Below, in pieces: positions 14,471 through 28,115 of a stretch of 64,000 nt of DNA. The position numbers were made by a program, and so were the translations under genes. This stretch comes from Cryptomeria japonica. Lineage: Eukaryota; Streptophyta; Pinopsida; Cupressales; Cupressaceae. The DNA is taken from positions 336,533,302 through 336,597,301 of the forward strand of contig NC_081413.1 of assembly GCF_030272615.1 (NCBI RefSeq). The letters run 5' to 3'. A model generated the notes under the pieces. The model ran no database searches, was not told where the DNA came from, and saw only the letters and a program-made list of their open reading frames with translations. Every line of letters starts with the position of its first letter. Position 1 is the stretch's first letter.

Positions 14471-16013
14471 TTATTTTTTTTAGAAACATTTTCTTATTAA
14501 AAGAAAACCTTCCCAAAAGAATATGCAGTCTTAGATCGAGACAAATTAAACAAGTTAATTCCTAAAATAACAAAGGTTTTCAATGCCATTGAAATTTTGG
14601 AATAGCCAGAACCATAAAGTTAAAAACTGGGAAGAATTCTCCAACAGAGTTTCATATTAGGCAAATGGAATCAATTTATTCACAATCATCCAACTAATTT
14701 GCCCAAACACAACTAATTTCACAATTCAAGAACCAGAATAAGAGATTGAAAAAGGAAATTTCTTAATCAAAACCCACACACCCATTTTTAGTATAAAATC
14801 AATTTGCACAAACAGGAATTGATCTGGAGGTAGATAAAGAAAGCAAGGAGGTCTCAAATTCAACATTTAACTACTATTCTTCCTTAATCCACAAATCTAA
14901 AAGATTTTTCAACACACCCACTCAGATTTCTTCCAATTCAAAATAATCTCTTTATGCAAAAATGAAGGAGATTATTAAGAATCCAACCTCTATCATTAAT
15001 CCTGGAGAATGATTCGATGAAGAGCTCAACCTGCAAGCTCAAGGAATTCCTTCTCCCACAAATGCCCAAAATTTTCGTTACAATAAAATAACTCTCACCA
15101 AATTATTTTCCAAACCTAGGTTAAAAAGGAATATTTTTGACCAAAAGTCCATTTTAGGTTTAAAATATTTTTCAACCAAAAATACAAATGAAAACCATTT
15201 TCCCAACAAATTTAATATGCACAAATAGCTTTTCTTCCAAAATAGATTTTCTCATTTGAATTAAAACTAACATTTCTTTTCAACATGCCAAAGAGGGTAA
15301 ATATTAATTTTCCAATACTATTTAACCTTTCCTATCAAAATGCATAAACTTAATTAATTCATCATTTAAAAATAACCATTTAATCGAACTTGCTACAAAC
15401 ATGAATAGATCAATTCTAATTAATGATTAATCACACAAAGGGGTCCTATTTAATTTAGTCCCTTATTTTACTAATGCGTAAAAACCACATTTAATCAAAT
15501 TAAATACTTGGGATTAAATAATAAATCTTACCACACGCACAACACGCAACCCAAGACAACCAAAACAAACACTCGATCTGCATACCCAACCAAAGGGGAA
15601 ATTGACGGATGACTGACGATGCTCACTTGAGCATGACTAGGGTAGGGTGAGGATCTTACAACTACCCAAACCAATTCCTTAGGACCAATAAGGTACACTC
15701 AAACCTGCGAATCTAGGTGGAGATGAACCTCATACCTATGCGGTACTGTACTTGCAATCTCCTGCACAATGAATCACATATGCATACATATATATTGAAT
15801 GAAAGTGTTAGCCCGAGGTTAATAACCCAAATCAAAAGAATGACTAATCAAACATAATAATTGACATGAAATCAACATTTACAGGTACACACAATAATCA
15901 TAATACCTGACTTTAACATTACAACCTGGTAAATCAACCATTCAAGAATGCCACTTAAAAAGTCAACCAAGGTCAAACGAGTTTAAAAATCTAATTAGGG
16001 TAGGGGTACTACA

Positions 16014-16018
16014 CCAGG
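16014..16018. repeat. Target-site duplication CCAGG (right)
   Basis: Exact partner of 4,311-4,315. Joining the two flanks restores a continuous GGCATGCCA-type primer-binding stretch of element G. Confidence 0.9.
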
Positions 16019-16656
16019 CATGCCAAAATGTTTATGGGAAATTTGGATGATCTAATATTATAAATCTAAATAAGATTCAACCACAAACCCTAGACTTACA
16101 AAGAAATCTAACATAACATCAATAGAGAATCATAAACATGTAAAATCATGAACTAAATCACATTATACCATTCACATGTTAAATGGGTTTGATCTCCATT
16201 GATCTTTCTTAGTATGGATGCTCTCAGATTTTTTGTTTGCACAAGAGATCAATAGAGAATGGATAGTGGTTGTAGCATATAATTTGGTAGAGTTTAAGTA
16301 TACTTGTGTAGTGCCCCTCCTAGGCTTTCATTTTGATTTACATATTGATAGACTTATTTAGACATATGGTTGATGCTTAGATGGTTACTTATGACTCTAT
16401 TGCTATCTTAGAGGGTATCGATAATTCTAGTTACTCTACGTGGATTTATGTTATTTGATATGACTCATCATGTTTGGAGATTTATATGACTTATGATGAT
16501 ACTAACCCTATTTCATGATCATGATTTTATGTGATGCTTTGATGTTGTGTGACTGTCTTTGTGAGTAAAGATGATGTCATATCACTCATAGTGAGCATGA
16601 TGTGACGTTGTGATTCTATATCACTTGTTTGATTATTATGATGTATATTGTATATG

Positions 16657-16943
16657 TTTTTTATTACGAGAAAATCAGGTTTTGAAGGGACCCCGAAACC
16701 CTTTACAAAGGAACCATAAAATATAAAAGCATTAAGAAACTAAATGGGATAGACATTAAAAAAACCAGCAAAGTGCTGGGCAAAAGCCGACACAAAAGAT
16801 CAACACTACTAGCAACAACCAGCAAAAATAGAAAAAAGACAAATTACATTATGTTTTTAAGGGAATTAGCCAATTTCTTGCTAATCCCTTGCATTTCTTT
16901 GATATTCTCCCTGAGAATTGGGATTTCCTTTGAAGATTTCCTT
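16657..16943 (-). mobile_element. Short retroposon (SINE or LINE 3' fragment)
   Basis: A 287-bp insertion flanked by TGTATATTGTATATG (16,642-16,656) and TGTATATTGTATACG (16,944-16,958), a 15-bp TSD with one mismatch. The left edge is T-rich (TTTTTTATTACGAG), which in minus sense is an A-tail after CTCGTAAT. A long TSD plus A-tail is the mark of target-primed retroposition. No tRNA boxes A/B are evident, so a 5'-truncated LINE is somewhat more likely than a SINE. Confidence 0.7.
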
Positions 16944-19900
16944 TGTATATTGTATACGTTGTGTTGAGTGGTGGATGCAGGTTTGCAGGTACCAGACATC
17001 GACTCCAACTAGTCTCACAAGTCTGAGTGTGTCTTTATCCCAATGGTAAGTTGTTGGAGGTGGCATGTGTTTCCCTCACACAGAGACTTAAGTTGTCACC
17101 CTGTCAGTTGAGTCATGTTAGTAATGTCTTGTGGTGCACTGTGGTTGTTAGGACCCTTGTTATGTGGTCTTGTGAGTATGATTGTTTAAATAAATTAATA
17201 ATTGATTCTATTGCATAGTTTATTAAGTGGCTAGATTGAGATATTAATATTATCTGATTATTTATTTATTTATTTATTGGGTTCTGAAGTTTATCTTATT
17301 TTACTTTAGTTTATGATTTAGTGTTTAAATGAATATATAATTTGTTGTTGAGATTTCAAAATTATTTGACTTATTGATTTATTTGATCTATCATTTATTT
17401 ATTGTTTAATTGATTTAACTTATTTAATAATTGATTTATTGTTTATCAAGAGCTTAATTATTATTTATTGTTTATTGTTATTTATTGTCAATTAGCTTTT
17501 ATTTATTTATATTTTAATTGAGTTTTATTAATTGTTAATTGTTGGATTTTATATTTATTTTATTTTATTTATTTTAATGATGCCATTTTGGACTTTCTAT
17601 TGTTATTCTTTATTTATGGCTATTTATTTAATTATTAGCATTTAATTAATTAATATTATTTAACCAAGGCTTTGGTATTTTATTTATGGATAAATATTAT
17701 TATCTATGGTTATTTATTTAATTTATGAGGAGGTTAATTATTAATTGGGAGAATAAATAATATTATTATTTGTAAATAATATTTTATCATGGGAAATGTA
17801 AACTATTATTTAATTATTTGTCTTTCTACCCCTCTTTGGTTAATTGGAATTATTATAAATCTACCTACCCTTTCATCTAACTGGTCGAATGGTGGAAGGT
17901 AGATAATATATTTATTTATTATCTGTCTCGTACTATGTGAGGGTTGGTATAGTATATTGTTTTTAGAATTAATCTGATTGATCAACTTTTATTAAGGTTT
18001 TGAGTTTACTTTTTTGAATAAATTTGACATCTTGTGCATTCACAGAAGGTTGGCTTTTGGGAGAAATTTCAAGATTTGCTTGAAGGATTTTGATTTTGAC
18101 TTGGTTTTGATTTACACTTGGAGCTTGTTGGATTTGGAGCTTTCATCTTCAGATTTCATCTCCATTGCTTCTTTTCCAAGTTGGATCTGATTGCCTTATT
18201 CTCGATTTTTGCTTCCAGGAAAGATTGTTTGTAAAATATTGCTTGGGGTTTTGGGAAAAGATTAATTGCATAATATTAGTTTATTGAAAGGAAATTTCAT
18301 GGGGTTATATTCATGTTTGCAATATATGTTTTCATTTGTGCATTGTCGGGAATGGAAATGGTTATTGCATCATATTTGTTCTATTTTCCCATGTGATGCT
18401 TGTAGCATTTCTTATGTCATGTTGAGGCTTTGTTTGCCCCTATTATCCTAGAACATGACCTCTTAAGTGTTCAATATCCTTTTGGATTGATTTGATCAGG
18501 AGTTGCTTTGTCTGCGATCTCCCTATGCAAGTCTTTGTTGGTTGAAGTCAATTTTCATGGATGTTGAAACCTTATTCTACCTTTATGATGGATTTTTTAT
18601 GTCTTCTAGGTCGATCTCAGACCCTGATTGAGCCCCTGCCTGAATCTAGGCACACTTGACAGTTGCAATTTTTTTAAAACTTTCATTTTGGCTTTCTAAC
18701 CCCTATGCGCTAATGTTTGCCTTGGATTCACTAAAGTTTGGGGTGTATGCTCCATTCTGCACCCCCAATGCGCCAATATGTAGTTTGTGTGCGTTGAGTC
18801 ATTTCCAGTTTTTGGGTTTTGTTGGTTTTGATGGATTTTGACTCCAGAGGCTATGTCTTGTTAATTTTGATGATTTTTTAGCACTATGATATTCATTTGT
18901 GATATGTTTGAATCCATTTTTATTCTCTGGCAAGTGGGTTTACACTTGTCCATTGAGGTATTTTTATGTTGCTCTAGCAAGTTGAGTATGTCCTTGTTGT
19001 TGAGGAAGGTTTGCAGCTCCAACGAGAGGATTTGTTGTGCCTCACTATGGAGGATGATTTTATGTGTTGGATTCATATTCTTACCCTATTTATGTGTTTA
19101 TATCTCTCTTGAGGCTCTCTTTATTTTTGCATTATGATATTTGAGCTTATGAAATGATTCCTTGATTATAGAGCATTTGTTGGTATGTTTATGGCCATCC
19201 TTTATGATTCAGTTTGTTTCAGATTTGTAATGACCTTTTGGATTCTTTACTTGATGAGTTTTATATTTTTATTGTGATGTACTTGTTATGTTCTACCCTA
19301 TGGTTTTGGTCCATGGTAGGGAGAGTGGGCTCTTGCATGTGTGGACTAGGGTCTTGAGCATTAGGCCTCTGGGAGGGGGTCTAGACTTGGTGGAACCACA
19401 TGAAGAGTTTTCTTGTAATTGAAAGTGATAAAAATAATGATAATTTATTATTGGGTTTGGGTAACTAAGAATTCACCTAATCAAGATAAAGAATATGATG
19501 ATTGTATGTCCCAATTGGACAGACCCAGGGAGATGGATTTGGGGTATTAGATTGGGAAGACTGTTGGTGAGGTAACCCATTCTCCCTTATGTGACTCCAA
19601 GATGGAGATGGATTCCACATGAGGTTAGCATGTGATGACACTCTACCCCACATGTGTTCGTTACCCATTTGCCTTGACTTGATGATTATGCCCATGGAGG
19701 TTTGGTTGCTTTGATCCAACCTAGTGATGTGATTGGAAGTTGTATATTTATGTTGGAGTCTTGTGATGTCATGTTGTATCCCTTGGTTGTTAGGTGTTAG
19801 CTTAGGTCTTGAGTGTGAGTTGGAACCTTATGTCATATCCTAGCACAGGGGATGGTTCCTATTTGGTTCCACATGGTCAGGTGGTTTGATGCCTTCTTTC

Positions 19901-20329
19901 ATTGGGATGTTCTTCTTTGGATATTAGTGTGTGGATTTGGATCTATATTATCTCACCATGTGCATGGATTCTTTAGAGCATATTATATGTAACTTGAATT
20001 GATATCATGCATAATGAAGGATGCAATAGTAGAGAAGGCTATGTATTATGTATATTGGGAATATATATGATAAGATTTGTAGTAGGATGATTTTAGAAAA
20101 ATATATTGAGAAAGATTGTTGTAATCAGATATTTTATTGTATATATTATTTTGATTAGAAAGGAATTAATGATTGAAAGTTATGAATGTAATGTCTTGTG
20201 TATATCTTGTGGAAGATAGTGAATACGTTAACAAACATGTATGCCTTGATTTGAAATGTGTTAATCTTCAATATTAGTTAACTTGGAATATGGAAACAAA
20301 TGAGTAGTTATGGATTTATATGGAATATA

Positions 20330-23300
20330 TGTAATGCCCTGCTAGGAACCCCAAAGGAAAACCCACAAAAAGGGTGAAACAATTTTTTTTTTAAAAGTAT
20401 AAACATCATAAGTGCATTTACACAACATGAACGATAACACAAGCAGAAGACTTACACCAAAATTCCTTAAGGGTTACCGATGAAGAATTAACTTCAAGAA
20501 TAAATTCCACAATATCATAAATCCACATATGCATCATTAACTCAATAATCACAAGAAGCCATAAGAAAATAAAGATTCATCATAGAAAGATTGAAAGGAT
20601 ACAACACAATTTCCACTTCAATAAGCATTTACTAACATCATCAAGGAAACTGATAAAAACATCCAAACATAGGATTACATTGCTCTTCCAATACATAGCT
20701 TCTCAATAAACATAAGGGATAGATCTCATCCAATTACAAGGTTACATAAGATCAATATTACAATGATAAAATGACCACATAGGTCTACAAATACCAATAA
20801 TCTTCAAAACATGAGATGAAGCATGAGCCAGGAACCACAGGAACACCTGCGAAGCCAATACTTGCATGAAGGTACCAATCCAAACATCCGATGGGAAGTG
20901 GCACTACCACCCGACCATGTAATCCCCAAATGGAATCACCCCACCGTGCTAGGAGATAGCTGAGGATCCTCAAACAAGCATAAACATGACATGGTTGACA
21001 AAACAATATGACTCAATGATAGCACAAAAGACTCCACAAGAATCCAAGTGACCCAACTTCACAAACACAAGTGAACCAAATGAGAGAGTGCCATCGCATA
21101 GCTTAAGATGGATACCATGGTTCAACCTCCATAGGTCTCGACTCACTGTCCTGGTAACCTTTCCCGACCTCTGGCTCCAACTAAGTCTTATGCAGACCCT
21201 ACCAGGCTTTCGTGAAGACAAGGCGGTTGGTTTGCCATTCCAGGCCTTCTCACCACATTATGAGCCCTATAATAGCACTCACCTATGCATGAGGTACAAT
21301 TATCTTTATTAATGTTATGATACTACCCACCTAATCAATTTATTAGATTACCAGTTATTATCTGACTTTCACTGGGTTGTAATACCTACCACTTTGGGTT
21401 CAACCCCCAAGCGAAAGCCACTCTCTCAAAGGACACTACACAAGCACGGTCACTCCTCAAGGACCTTATGGCGAAGCAAACAACCATAACACCACTATCA
21501 GAAAAAAGTGGTCAAACAAGGACATACTGACTCTTGACTAACCATAAGGAAAAGACACTACATGGTTAAGACAATGGAGCCAACATATATCTCTTGGTCA
21601 AAGGAACCAATTACACCACCATAGGATGATTGAACCATAAACCAAAATATCACAATAAACACTTGCAAGGATAGCTAAATACATCAAGTCTGCACTTAGA
21701 CAATCTTTGAGAATATCAGCATCATAAGCACTTGCAACATCATTGATTGAAAAAAATGAAATAAAACACTCTTGCAGCAGTCACATTATTCAATTCCCAA
21801 ATCAATGTTCCATCAAAAATGAAATCCACATTATACATTCAACCGGTTATAACATGAATTCCAACAGGCATTTAAATCATTTTCAAAATATATCCAAAAC
21901 TACCAATTTGAATCTCTAATTCATGCCTTAATTTTCATTGATAAATTTATTAACCACATAATAAAAATCACATGAAAATCACATTACGTCATGCAATACC
22001 ACTTTAAACATTCCATTTATAAAATTTAAGTTCGCACTAACCAGTTTGGATACTGGTGAGGGCTCAAAGCTAAGCGGGGGTCAAACCAACTCGCAGTTGT
22101 GCTGCTACTAGGGGCAATAGACACTACCTACCAGTAGTGTTGCTACCACTGGTAACAGCCCTACTGACCGGTGGTTGCCGCTACCAACCAGTAGCACCGC
22201 TACCAACTGGTAGTAGTACTACTGACCGGTAGTGCCCACTACCAACCGGTAGCGGTATTGACGACCAGTAGTGCCCACTACCAACCGGTAGCAGTACTAC
22301 CAACCGGTAGTGCCCACTACCAACCGGTAGCGGTACTGCCAACTGGTAGTTTTGCTACCTGTGGGTAGCAGAAACTACCAACCCACGTGATGAGGTAAGC
22401 CCATCATGGGAGCGGTAAAGTCCACAAGAGAGGCATAAGAAACATGCCTCCAAGCATTCTAAAACCAAAAAGACACAAAATCAATAACCACAAGGGACAT
22501 TCCATTTCCAGAATTATTTCACGGGCACACACATATAATGCCAATTTCCAAAATTTAAAGGAGGAGCCTACCAGCAAGGTAGATGGTGAAATAAACACAC
22601 TGGAAAGAATAGCTAGCCAATTCTTGACAGTATAGAAACAAGGATGCACCCAACAAACCCAAACTAAAATTCTTTCTTTCAAAAGAAGAGGTAAATCAAG
22701 AAGCTGTTTGCTATGAACAAATAACACACATCAAGAAGAAATGAACAATTCCTTTCCTGAATGCAACCATATGCTAATAGCATCACAAAATCAACTATAT
22801 CAGGCAATCTTTCTCCCATTTCAACATTCCAAGAAGAATCTACAGGCAGGTTGCATAAATTTCCACACACAGGAAGCAAACTGAAAAATTTCAAAAACAA
22901 TTTCAAAATAAGAAGGAAACCTCCAACCTTGAAGTAATTAGCAAGAAAAGAGATGAAGCAAATCCAGTCTTGCAACTAGGTCGAATCTCCAGCTCCTCCA
23001 GAAAGTTTTCCAGAATTTTCTCTCCAAAATCCTATTCTTCTCCTGCCGTTAATGCCTAGAATGGATGCCCAAAACTATCTTTTAACCGAAGCTTCTAGGT
23101 TAAAGTTCTCATCCAATCAAATTTAAATATTTTAAAACTAAAAGGCAATCAGATTTATTTCTTTCCCCAAAAATAATAATTCTTTCCAATGATTAAATTA
23201 AAAAGGCCAAAATGGAAAAATAAAAAGGGAAGCTTTTATTTATTTCTTTTTCCATAAATACTTCCTTCAACATAAGTATTTAACCTTTTTAAATGGCTAG

Positions 23301-24121
23301 GCAATTTATTTATTTCACAAAAATATCAATGCAACTTTACACAATAAATTAAGCCATTTAACCATTTAATCTAGCAATTCATCAATTTAATAAATCAATA
23401 ATCACAGAGCATAATAATTAAATGATTATGCCAACACAAGATAGCATCATCCATTTAAATTAAATAACCATTTAAATAAACAAAAACATGGAAAACCAAG
23501 ATAGATCAAATGACGATTCTCAAATGACCAAACCAAGGCACCATGACACGCGTAACAACTAGACGGGGAAACACAACCGACTGACAACACTCACACGAGT
23601 GTAACTGCGATCATGCTATGGTAGAACGACTATCTCCTCCACTCCCATCAGATATATATAAGGCATGCTCAAACCTATGAAACCAGGTGGAGTCGATACT
23701 CCGTACCTACCCAGTACTTGTACCTGCAATGTCCTGCACCAAAGAACCACACTTGCATATAGACAATATACATACAGACATGCTAAACACACCGATGAAG
23801 GATAATCATGACGTTCCCTATCTCACCAGAACGAGTGACGAAAAATCTTCCCCTCGCATCCCAATACACTTGCAAACACGCAACATATAAATAACGCATC
23901 GCAATATAAGGGAAATTTGTCAGTCCATGATAATGATCCATAAAAAAAATAACATTACTCATAAGCATTGAAATACTGCATAAAATCATACACCATAAAT
24001 CCAGATAAAGTATGAAATAACATTGCATAATATCCGAATCAAAATACAATAATGTTCCACAGAACAGTCACTGAAGTAACTCAAAACATACAAAAGAGGT
24101 TGATTGAGGAGGGGTACTACA
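20330..24121 (-). mobile_element. Solo LTR D, nested in F
   Basis: 3,792 bp bounded by TGTAATGCCC and GGGGTACTACA, flanked by the perfect TSD ATATA (20,325-20,329 and 24,122-24,126). No PBS, PPT or interior is present, so it arose by LTR-LTR recombination. Several blocks match solo LTR E at 26,072-29,915 more closely than the LARD LTRs, for example CTATCTCCTCCACTCCCATC and CCTACCCAGTACTTGTACC, so D and E form one subfamily. Open frames of about 100 codons (22,404-22,975, minus) match nothing known. Confidence 0.88.
22090..22410. repeat. Palindromic ACCGGTAG/CTACC array in LTR D
   Basis: Alternating CTACCAACCGGTAGC and CTACTGACCGGTAGTGCC words, near-palindromic and G+C-rich, ending in CCCACGTGATG. 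It occupies the same relative place as the GGTAG block of the LARD LTR but has a different unit. Confidence 0.85.
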
Positions 24122-25580
24122 ATATACGACTCTTCAATATGTGGTTGTCCTATGGTGCTGATTTCTATGTGTTAGAGATAATATTATATTACAATGGCTT
24201 GCGACTTTGGAATATGAATATGTACTTATGAAACTTGTATTATTAAGCATTAGGATGGGATGTAGAAAAATAGACCATGTGCTTGCTCCATACGCTCTTA
24301 TGTATTTGGACTTGATGTTGTATAACTATGCTATTGTAATAAGATGATGTATTGGTATATGGTTCATGTTGTAGAAATACTCATCATGTTGGGAATGTGA
24401 TTCTATGTTGAATTAGGGGATTGAAATATTAGATTTTGTTTATTCTTGTAGTATCACATGACCCTTGATTTGTTTAGTAACTTGGAATCCTATTTGAAAG
24501 TAGATAAGTGCTTGTTGTTATAATCTCGTATATGAATATAGATAGTATTATTGATGAGTTGTGTAATGGGTGTGCTTAAGGAAATAATCTAGTTCCATGT
24601 ATAGGGGAAAGACAAATGCTTTTATATCCATGAAGTGTTAAGTGATTAGTGAATGAAGATGAGTATAAGGGATATTTGGTTGGTATTTAAAAATGAACCT
24701 AAAGGGTATGAAATGTGGTAGAATTATGCACATGTGTTAATGGTTTGTCATATCTGTATGCGATGTAAATGAATAGTAGAATGATGGTGTAAGATGTTCT
24801 CTATGTGTTAGAATTATGTCAAGTAGTGACGTTGGAATACCCTAGGGAAGGATTTATCGTATGAGTTTATTTAGTGATATGTTAATGATTAAATGGTAAT
24901 TTCGCTTGCGTAATATGTTCTATGATTATGTTCATGCTGAATCATATATTCTTGTAATTGTTAAAAGATGCATTGATGTATGATGGTTGTAATGTTGCAT
25001 TAGTAAAAGTTAGTGGTAACATGGAAGTAATGGTTGTCTTCAAAAAAAAAAAAACATTATCTCCATTTGTTAGTAGATTATGGTTTATTTCTCTAGGGTA
25101 TTTTGGTGGGCATTACAATTTGCACTTGATTCATTGAAAAGAGAAAGGAAAGAGCCTCTTTTATAAAAAGTACCTTGAAAATGAAGGGCTAATATTAAGA
25201 GGTGGAAGGATAAGTGGTCGGTTAAGATTGAAGGGTAAGTATACGAAAAAATAAAATAATGGAGTGGTGGTTAGAGGTAAATTAAGAGATGAATGACACT
25301 TGCCATGGAAAGAAAAGGCTAATGAATTAATTTAAATAAAGATTTATTTTATTAATAGAAGGGAGGACCCATATTAAATAAATAAAACATTTATTTAATC
25401 TAGGAGGAGGATAACTTAAATAAATAAAAATATTTATTTAAATGGGGAAAGGCTTAGACAAGGCTTGATGAATTAATTAAATGAATAAATATCTAATTAA
25501 TTAATAGAAGGCTTAGGATAAAATAGTTAAATAAATAAAATATTTATTTAATTAGGCTAGGACAATTTTAGGTGTCTACA

Positions 25581-25787
25581 ATGATAACTCACTGATAGTT
25601 GGGGCAACCACATCTAGTGAAAGCATAAAATAGAGGCCATCCATAACTCTTCCAACAATCTTCCTTCCACCCATATTTGCCTTAATTTCTCCATTCATAC
25701 TAGCCAATACACCTACAACATACTAAATCCCTTGATTGGGACCAACAACATCATCTATCATGTGTAGTGAATCATTCTCATTTAATA
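25581..25787 (-). other. Coding-like remnant, unrecognised
   Basis: The minus strand stays open in one frame over about 65 codons except for one TAG, with a protein-like composition including SMNGEIKANMGGRKIVGRVM and LSLDVVAPTISELS. It lies between the end of LTR G and the first tandem H unit. I do not recognise the family. It may be a piece of a gene or of another transposon. Confidence 0.3.
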
Positions 25788-27864
25788 TAAACTCTATGTG
25801 AATCTAAAAAGATATATGCACCAAAAAATCAAGAAGAAAATAGAAGAGAAATCTTGATCCTAAAGCAAAGAAAATTGATGAATCTAATCAAAGAAGATCA
25901 CCAAAAGAAATCCATTACTTAAAAGTTTCATATTACATATAATAGGTGTGTGCTACCTTCATAACTACCATGCAAAACTTCACATATCAAACAAATTGTT
26001 GGTCCCAATCCTAAGCCTATCCCCAAATCCAATTGACCACCCAATCCTAATGTCTTGCATTCCAATCAAAATGTAATGCACCACCAGGAACCCCAAAGGA
26101 ATAACCACACAACTAAGCAACTAAGGGTGAAATAATTATAAAAAAAAGAAGTTTAATTCACATTAAGTTATTTAATTACTACATTGCACATTAATAACAC
26201 AAGCGGAAGACTAACACAAGAATTCCTAAAGGGTTACCAACGAAGAATTATATGAAAGGTTAAATTCCAAAATAAATATTAATCCAATTATACATCAATT
26301 ACTTATTAAACACAATAAACCATATTCATATAATAGATTTCATCATTGAGAGATTGAAAGTATTACAATATGAATTACTCTTCAAGAAAGCATTTGCACA
26401 AAGCATAAGGATAACTGAGATAATAACATCCATTAACTTAAGATTACATTGTTCATCAAATACATGGCTTCCAATAATACATACAAAATTTATATCCTTA
26501 CCAAATACAAGGTTACATAAATCCATTGATACAAATGACCACATAGGTCTCAAAAGTACAATAATCTCCAACATGAGATGATACATGAATCATGAACCAC
26601 AGGAATATCTATGATGCCAATCCTTGCATGAAGGAACAAACAAATACATCCAATGGGAAGTGTTACTACCACCTGACCATGTGATCCCAAAATGGAATCA
26701 CCCCACCATGCTAGGAGATAGCAGAAGACCCTCAAGCAAGCACAAGAAAAACATGGTCAACAATACAAGTGACTCCATAATAATCCAGGTGAACTCAACA
26801 TCACAATACACTAGTGACCCTAAAGAGAGAGTGTCATCGCATAGCTTATGATGGTTACCCTAGGTAGGCCTCCATAGGTCCCGACCCCCAACCTGGGTTA
26901 TCCTGGTAACCTTTCTCGAACCTCCGATTCCATCTAAGTCTCATGTGGACCCTACCAACCCTTCATGAAGACAAGGTGGTCGGTTTTCCATTCCAGGCCT
27001 TCCCACTACATCTTGAATCTATATGAGCACTCAACCATGCGTGGGGTACAATATCTTATTTAATGTTAAGAACTACCCACCCCCTAATCAATTATTAGGT
27101 TATCACTTATTATCTCACTTTTGAGGGGTTATCCTGCCAACTACTTCGGCCATGACCCCCACTCGAAATCCACTCTTCCATAAGACACTAAAAAAACATG
27201 GTCACTCTACGAGGACCCTATGGCGAAATAGATAGCCATAACACCACTACAAAAATACAAGTGACCAAAAAACATAGTCTTACTAACCCTTGGTTAATCA
27301 TAAGGAATAAGCACAATATGGTTAAAACAACAAGGTCATAAATACAACACTTGATCAAGAGATACAATGAACATGACAATAGAACGACTAAACATAGACA
27401 AGAATTTGCAACAAAATAAGTCCCTTGCAAGAAATGCCAAATTCACTAAGACCGAACTCAAACAATCTTTTGAAATTAACAACATCATGTACACTTGCAA
27501 ATTCATTGTTTAAAATTTAATAAAACACCACCATAATGATTAAGAGAAATTCAAGTCATCATTAATCTAATAAGACTAGAAATCTAAGTAATCACAAAAA
27601 ATCAATTTACCTCTTTTCCATTTGAAAAAGCAAAAGTCATAATCATTTTAATGAATAAAACACCCCACATTAAATAATACATATTTCCAAAGACGTCATT
27701 CAATTTTTATATTCCAATACAATAATCCTAATAAAATAATAAAAAATTATATTAAACATATAGAAAAATATAATATATGAATCATATTAAAATATTTAAC
27801 CTACTTCCAGAATAAATCTAATTTACCAAATTGATCACATAAAACTAATGCCTTGATATAAAAG

Positions 27865-27866
27865 AG

Positions 27867-27896
<30 letters not shown>
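27865..27896. repeat. (TA)n microsatellite in LTR E
   Basis: About 30 bp of TATATA next to the palindromic block, the same neighbourhood as the (AT)n run in the LARD LTR. Confidence 0.85.
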
Positions 27897-27898
<2 letters not shown>

Positions 27899-27985
27899 AA
27901 TGAAAACATATAATTTATAACCACACTGTTAGAAAACAATGAACAAATAAAATATCGTTGAAGAAAAAGTTTTAAGGATGGGCGA

Positions 27986-28115
27986 AGGCTACCTTTTGGT
28001 AGCACTGCTACCATATGGTAGCAGCCGCTACCAAGCGGTAGCACTACTACCCTATGGTAGCAGATGCTACCATCCCACATGGTGGGGTATACCCTTCCAC
28101 GTGGGGGGTTATAAT
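27986..28115. repeat. Palindromic GGTAGC/GCTACC block in LTR E
   Basis: GGTAGCACTGCTACC, ATGGTAGCAGCCGCTACC and similar near-palindromes, then CCCACATGGTGGGG and CCACGTGGGG. It sits at the same relative position as the blocks in the other long LTRs. Confidence 0.8.

Larger units (their letters stand above)
16307..25117 (+). mobile_element. Solo LTR F, diverged long-LTR family, interrupted
   Basis: Starts TGTAGTGCCCCTCC and ends GGTGGGCATTACA, like the plus-oriented copy at 31,100-35,450 (TGTAGTACCCCTACCC...GGGGCATTACA). It shares an early GCAGGTAC...CTCCAC block and a late ACATGAGG...GTGATGACACT block with that copy. Flanks are ACTTG (16,302-16,306) and ATTTG (25,118-25,122), a TSD with one mismatch. 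After removing nested LTR D it is about 5.0 kb with no interior region, so it is read as a solo LTR. It is much diverged and A+T-rich at 17,220-17,770 (TTTATTTATT runs). Family membership is supported mainly by the ends and block order. Confidence 0.6.
16029..25580 (-). mobile_element. 5' LTR of gypsy element G, interrupted
   Basis: In element sense the LTR starts TGTAGACACCTAAAATTG (plus-strand end at 25,580) and ends CCCATAAACA (plus-strand start at 16,029). It is followed by TTT and a TGGCATGCC primer-binding stretch leading to the leader and decayed gag on the left. Only 16,029-16,306 and about 25,123-25,580 belong to this LTR, roughly 740 bp in all. The rest is solo LTR F with its own insertions. 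The right segment has A+T-rich palindromes (ATAAATATTTATTT type) and an end resembling the LTR of element J, so G and J are probably related. The matching 3' LTR lies outside the window, so no TSD can be tested. Confidence 0.65.

Noticed and set aside
22404-22975. Two minus-strand open frames of about 100 codons in solo LTR D
   Set aside because: They lie inside an LTR with exact TSDs, and I recognise no motif in them; chance frames are more likely than genes.
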